From an uncultured Candidatus Saccharibacteria bacterium (GTDB lineage Bacteria; Patescibacteriota; Saccharimonadia; Saccharimonadales; Saccharimonadaceae), in contig CAMUPZ010000001.1 in the NCBI GenBank assembly GCA_947095985.1, positions 1 to 64,000 of the forward strand: a DNA stretch of 64,000 nucleotides. Reading direction: 5' to 3'. Shown in pieces: positions 61,068 through 64,000 of this stretch. The notes beneath the pieces are model-generated. The model searched no databases. It was not told where the DNA came from and was given only the letters and a program-made list of their open reading frames with translations. The position numbers were made by a program, and so were the translations under genes. The first letter of the stretch is position 1; every line of letters begins with the position of its first letter.

Positions 61068-62114
61068 TTATTTGTTACTATCTGACTCTACTGGATCAAG
61101 CCTGTCTGCCACCCTTCTGGCGAGCCTACCAGCTCCTGATGAAATACTCTTACCGAGCTGCTTCATCCAGTCAGCACCCTTGCCAGCAACTCGCGCAATT
61201 TTCTCTTTAGCAGATTCCCACTTATCGCCAAGGTATTCCCTACGAGCCTCTCTTCGTTTAGTCTTACGCTCCTTGGCAGCTGCAGCACGATCTCTTATTT
61301 TCTCCTTGATTTCATTTATTGCTACTTCAGTATTGTGAATTTTTTCCTCAGTAGAATCAATCGTATATTTGAGATTATCTACATCAAGCTTAGCACTCTC
61401 TAATGCCATATTAGCCGCCATACTTAAATTATATTTTTCAGCAGCCTTTAGACGTAATTTCTTATTAGACGGATCAGCATCTGAAGCTTGCTTGGCCTTA
61501 TCAGCCTCAGCGGCCGCCTTCTTAGCCCTTTCTTCCGCTTCTCGTCGCTCCTTCTCTGCTTTCTCCAACTTGGCAGCCGCTTCTTTTTGCTCTTGCTTAG
61601 AATTTTTTACAGCCTCTTTATTGCTATCAATCGTCGACTTGTCAGCCTCATTATCTGCCTTATCCTGCTCTCGCGCTTGGCGGTATTGTTGTCTTTCGGC
61701 CTCACGCTCACTTCGAGATACGTCTCGATCTCCTGCACGCATTTCACGCTGCCACTGCCTCACCCTCTTGCGTGTACGAGCTTCTGCCGCTTTTTGAGAA
61801 ATAACTTCACGACCACCCGCAAATAATTCTGCAGCCTTGGCTTTTGCTGCAGTATAGGCGTTGCTGATTCTTTCCTTAGCTTGACCAGCCCTTTCTGCAA
61901 CCTGCCCAGGTAATTCAGAGCCACGACTCACTCCAATATAAAAGCTCTCGGACAATTTTTTCCATGTCTTAGAAAAACCTTCCTTCACCTTAGTCTTTAA
62001 CGCATCCACCTTTTCTTTACCATCAGCAATTCGCTCATCACGCGTTTTCTTCTGTGGCTCCATATATGTAACTTCCGGAGAAGCGGCTGTATTTTTGCCT
62101 AACGTTTCACTCAT
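61068..62114 (-). CDS. Unknown highly charged coiled-coil protein, 348 residues
   Basis: Mostly long helices rich in K, E, A, R and D; a coiled coil is likely over about 140-300 (KLEKAEKERREAEERAKKAA and similar). The ends are basic with alternating A/K. No membrane segment or known domain. Resembles tail-length or histone-like charged helical proteins only in composition. AAAGGA ribosome site. Its promoter is overlapped by a ten-base dyad (62181-62211). Confidence 0.6.
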   Translation of the reverse strand: MSETLGKNTAASPEVTYMEPQKKTRDERIADGKEKVDALKTKVKEGFSKTWKKLSESFYIGVSRGSELPGQVAERAGQAKERISNAYTAAKAKAAELFAGGREVISQKAAEARTRKRVRQWQREMRAGDRDVSRSEREAERQQYRQAREQDKADNEADKSTIDSNKEAVKNSKQEQKEAAAKLEKAEKERREAEERAKKAAAEADKAKQASDADPSNKKLRLKAAEKYNLSMAANMALESAKLDVDNLKYTIDSTEEKIHNTEVAINEIKEKIRDRAAAAKERKTKRREARREYLGDKWESAKEKIARVAGKGADWMKQLGKSISSGAGRLARRVADRLDPVESDSNK

Positions 62115-62158
62115 ATATTTCCTTTTTTTGTTTTTACTGTCATTTTTGATATGTACTC

Positions 62159-62211
62159 ATACTAGCACATATTTGTAATATTGTCAATATGCTTATGATA
62201 AATATTGACAA
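62159..62211 (-). promoter_or_regulatory. Promoter with overlapping dyad
   Basis: TTGACA (62182-62187), 17 bases, TGCTAGTAT with TAGTAT at 62159-62164. Arms TTGTCAATAT (62181-62190) and ATATTGACAA (62202-62211) form a perfect ten-base inverted repeat with an 11-base gap, covering the -35 box. Confidence 0.7.
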
Positions 62212-62217
62212 AATAAA

Positions 62218-62245
62218 AAATCGGCCGCATTGCTACAGCCGATTT
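62218..62245 (-). terminator. Terminator of tsf
   Basis: AAATCGGC (62218-62225) pairs with GCCGATTT (62238-62245), followed by TTTTTATTTT on the minus strand. Confidence 0.9.
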
Positions 62246-62263
62246 ATTTCTGTATGTGAAAAT

Positions 62264-62860
62264 TTATTCGCTGACGCCCAGCTCAATTCGCTTAAATTGG
62301 CGAACTACGATGTTCTCACCTAATTTAGCAATTGCTTCTTTAACGTGCTGTTCAACGGTCTTGGAGTCGTCCAAGATGTACGCTTGGCTCATCAACACTT
62401 GCTCAGCAAAGTGCTTGTTCAGCTGACCAGCCACAATCTTCTCGCGCATCTCTTCAGGCTTGCTTGCTAGTGCCTCGCTGGTCATCAATTCCGCCTTTAC
62501 CCGCTCCATTTCCTCAGCTGGAATATCCTCTGTAGAAGCATACTTTGGGCTCATCGCGGCAATCTGCATAGCAATTTCGTGCGCCAACGTCTTAAAGTCG
62601 TCCAAGCGAGCCACAAAGTCAGTCTCACAGTTAACCTCGACGATCACGCCAATTCGACCAGAGTGGACATAGCTTTCGATCAAGCCTTCACGCGCTTCAC
62701 GGTCGCCTTTTTTCTCAGCCTTAGTCAAGCCTTTTTTGCGCATCTCTTCCAGTGCCTTGTCAAAGTCGCCATCAGCTTCAACCAACGCCTTCTTTGCGTC
62801 GGTCAAACCTACGCCAGTCAATTCACGCAGTTTTTTAATGTCATCAACAGAAACGCCCAT
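62264..62860 (-). CDS. tsf: Elongation factor Ts
   Basis: A 198-residue nucleotide exchange factor for EF-Tu. N-terminal UBA-like domain (VDDIKKLRELTGVGLTDAKKALVEADGDFDKALE in pieces), then GVIVEVNCETDFVARLDDFK in pieces and the core. It is the short form (about 200 residues, as in Thermus), lacking the second subdomain of the 280-residue form. GAGGAG ribosome site; its start is 1 base past the rpsB stop. Confidence 0.96.
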   Translation of the reverse strand: MGVSVDDIKKLRELTGVGLTDAKKALVEADGDFDKALEEMRKKGLTKAEKKGDREAREGLIESYVHSGRIGVIVEVNCETDFVARLDDFKTLAHEIAMQIAAMSPKYASTEDIPAEEMERVKAELMTSEALASKPEEMREKIVAGQLNKHFAEQVLMSQAYILDDSKTVEQHVKEAIAKLGENIVVRQFKRIELGVSE

Positions 62861-62861
62861 C

Positions 62862-63590
62862 CTATTTCTCCTCTTTTTTCACTGGTTTTTCTTCAGTTTT
62901 TACGCTACCCGCACCTTCGGCAACAGCTTCAGTGAAATAATCCAACAACAATTGAATACCCTTGATAGCGTCGTCGTTACCAGGGATGACGTAGTCGATG
63001 CCAGTTGGATTGACATTGGTATCAACGATAGCAAATACCGGCACACCCAACGTCTGAGCCTCACGTACTGCATTTGCATCAGTCAAGGCGTCAACCACGA
63101 CCACTGCGCCTGGCTTACCCATCAAGTCTTTGATGCCGCCATATTTAACGTTCAAGCTATCGATTTCCTCTTGGAAACGCTGTACTTCCAATTTGTTGTA
63201 GCGCTTTTCCAAATCACCTGACGCCATGCGCTTTTCCAAGTTCTTCAGCTTTTTGATCTGCTGAGTAATCGTCGCGCCGTTGGTCAACATACCGCCAATC
63301 CAGCGTTCAACCACATATGGCTGATTGATCTTTTCAGCAGCCTGACGCACCACGTCTTTGGCTTGCTTTTTCGTACCAACAAACAATACTTTGCGGCCTG
63401 ACGCTGCGATTTTTGTTAGTTCTGGCAATGCCTTGTCCAATGCCTCAACTGTCTTGACCAAGTCAATGATGTGGCTGTCCTGACGCTTAGAGTGAATATA
63501 CGGCGCCATCTTTGGGTGCCAGCGGCTGGTTTTGTGTCCAAAATGAACACCTGACTCCAGCAAAGCCTTAATGTCTACCTTTACAGACAT
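62862..63590 (-). CDS. rpsB: Small subunit ribosomal protein uS2
   Basis: A 242-residue uS2. Seen: LLESGVHFGHKTSRWHPKMAPYIHSKRQDSHIIDL in pieces, RWIGGMLTNGATI, PGAVVVVDALTDANAVREAQTLGVPVFAIVDTN in pieces, and IPGNDDA. The C-terminal tail (E/K-rich) is disordered. I start at 63590 (MSVKVDIK) with GGAG seven bases upstream, not 63611. Operon with tsf. Confidence 0.96.
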   Translation of the reverse strand: MSVKVDIKALLESGVHFGHKTSRWHPKMAPYIHSKRQDSHIIDLVKTVEALDKALPELTKIAASGRKVLFVGTKKQAKDVVRQAAEKINQPYVVERWIGGMLTNGATITQQIKKLKNLEKRMASGDLEKRYNKLEVQRFQEEIDSLNVKYGGIKDLMGKPGAVVVVDALTDANAVREAQTLGVPVFAIVDTNVNPTGIDYVIPGNDDAIKGIQLLLDYFTEAVAEGAGSVKTEEKPVKKEEK

Positions 63591-63609
63591 TCTCTTCTCC
63601 TTTTGCCTC

Positions 63610-63673
63610 ATCCGCTCACGATGTGGAGTGTGAAACGGATTGTGTCATTAAAATTAGTTACTTGGCAATTATA
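63610..63673 (-). promoter_or_regulatory. rpsB promoter and structured leader
   Basis: Extended -10 TGGTATAAT (TATAAT at 63668-63673) gives a leader of about 70 bases, long for this genome. It holds ATCCG (63636-63640) pairing with CGGAT (63610-63614), with inner CAC/GTG pairs (63630-63632 with 63617-63619). uS2 often regulates its own mRNA; a binding site here is inference. Confidence 0.5.
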
Positions 63674-63699
63674 CCAAATAGTCAATAAATCTGCAAATA

Positions 63700-64000
63700 T
63701 TACCCTTTCTCTAGCAATTGTCTAAATCGCGATAGACCGTCGAAATTTTTACCGTTTAGATACGGTCGCACTATATTTGCCAATGCCGGCAGATTTAGCT
63801 CATCAATGCCCTCTCCTTTGAGAATTCCTCTTTTGATAGCACAGTACGCTATGCCATCAACTTCATAGCCAAATGTGTTATCGGTCGAAGAATGTATACC
63901 CGTTACCCTGCTCATACCTTCAGCATCAGGACTATTCTTGAGTCTGTAGCAAGCCTCTACGGGATATGTCGCTCCTCCATACTGAGAGTACGCACTTATG
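63700..64000 (-). CDS. Partial gene of unknown function
   Basis: An open frame entering from beyond the right edge and ending at 63700; at least 100 codons are visible. Reading ISAYSQYGGATYPVEACYRL at the edge, then an internal ATG at 63915. The visible part has VDGIAYCAIKRGI and a helical C-terminus (LNLPALANIVRPYLNGKNFDGLSRFRQLL). No family recognised. The true start lies outside the window. Confidence 0.55.
   Translation of the reverse strand, partial: ISAYSQYGGATYPVEACYRLKNSPDAEGMSRVTGIHSSTDNTFGYEVDGIAYCAIKRGILKGEGIDELNLPALANIVRPYLNGKNFDGLSRFRQLLEKG

Overview
The window looks like a piece of a Candidatus Saccharibacteria (TM7, Patescibacteria/CPR) chromosome, possibly near the oral Nanosynbacter group. 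This rests on gene content and style: very short intergenic gaps, many 1-4 base stop/start overlaps, a stripped-down dcw cluster, a moderate GC content, standard code (TGA is a stop), and small families typical of CPR genomes (DUF5663-like, PspC/toastrack, DUF2207, FtsEX with a CHAP hydrolase). The lineage call is inference. No rRNA or tRNA gene was recognised.

Layout. 1-105 is the edge of a probable type II CRISPR array: two identical 36-base repeats around a 30-base spacer. A nucleoside deoxyribosyltransferase-like gene and about 870 bases of AT-rich gene-free DNA follow. 1.5-9.9 kb is a leftward division and wall cluster: mraZ, rsmH, a 23-codon small ORF, ftsL, ftsI, mraY, ftsW, murG, ftsQ. 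10-13 kb holds a Pif1-like helicase, a DUF4868/KwaB-like protein and RNase HI, a possible defence unit. 13-19 kb holds a divergent RelA/SpoT protein, YvcK, an SDR, two unknown proteins, a Nudix hydrolase and an M14-type deacylase. 19.0-22.4 kb is a single-chain restriction-modification enzyme with an 11-unit GT/CA tract inside its frame, followed by a broken Nudix copy. 22.4-30.3 kb: glyS, recO, a two-component pair, xseA/xseB, a flippase-like protein, a Trm11-like methyltransferase and rpmA. 30-37.5 kb: an unknown coiled-coil protein, a lone receiver, a CtpA protease, and prfB-ftsE-ftsX with a CHAP hydrolase. 37.5-45.9 kb: hpt, murD, an M16 peptidase, secA, hpf, serS, uppP. 46-49.6 kb: an ABC exporter with PadR and PspC proteins. 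49.7-60 kb: CNNM/CBS protein, DUF2207, lysS, greA, proS, CPBP protease, rseP, uppS, frr. 59.6-64 kb: recF, two unknown proteins, tsf, rpsB and a partial gene.

How it works together. The core is wall growth and septation (dcw, FtsEX-CHAP, UppP/UppS, MurD, CtpA), translation (five synthetases or factors, ribosomal proteins, hibernation factor, release and recycling factors) and RNA/DNA upkeep (RecF, RecO, XseAB, RNase HI). Defence genes (CRISPR edge, phase-variable R-M, KwaB-like pair) are set among housekeeping genes; the R-M gene sits 4 bases behind glyS.

The strongest window-wide pattern is in gene starts. About twenty genes have a TATAAT-like -10 box, often with the TGn extension, ending 6-8 bases before the start codon, so their mRNAs should be leaderless. 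A second set, mostly translation genes, has clear AGGAGG ribosome sites. The CRISPR repeat itself ends in the same extended -10 sequence.
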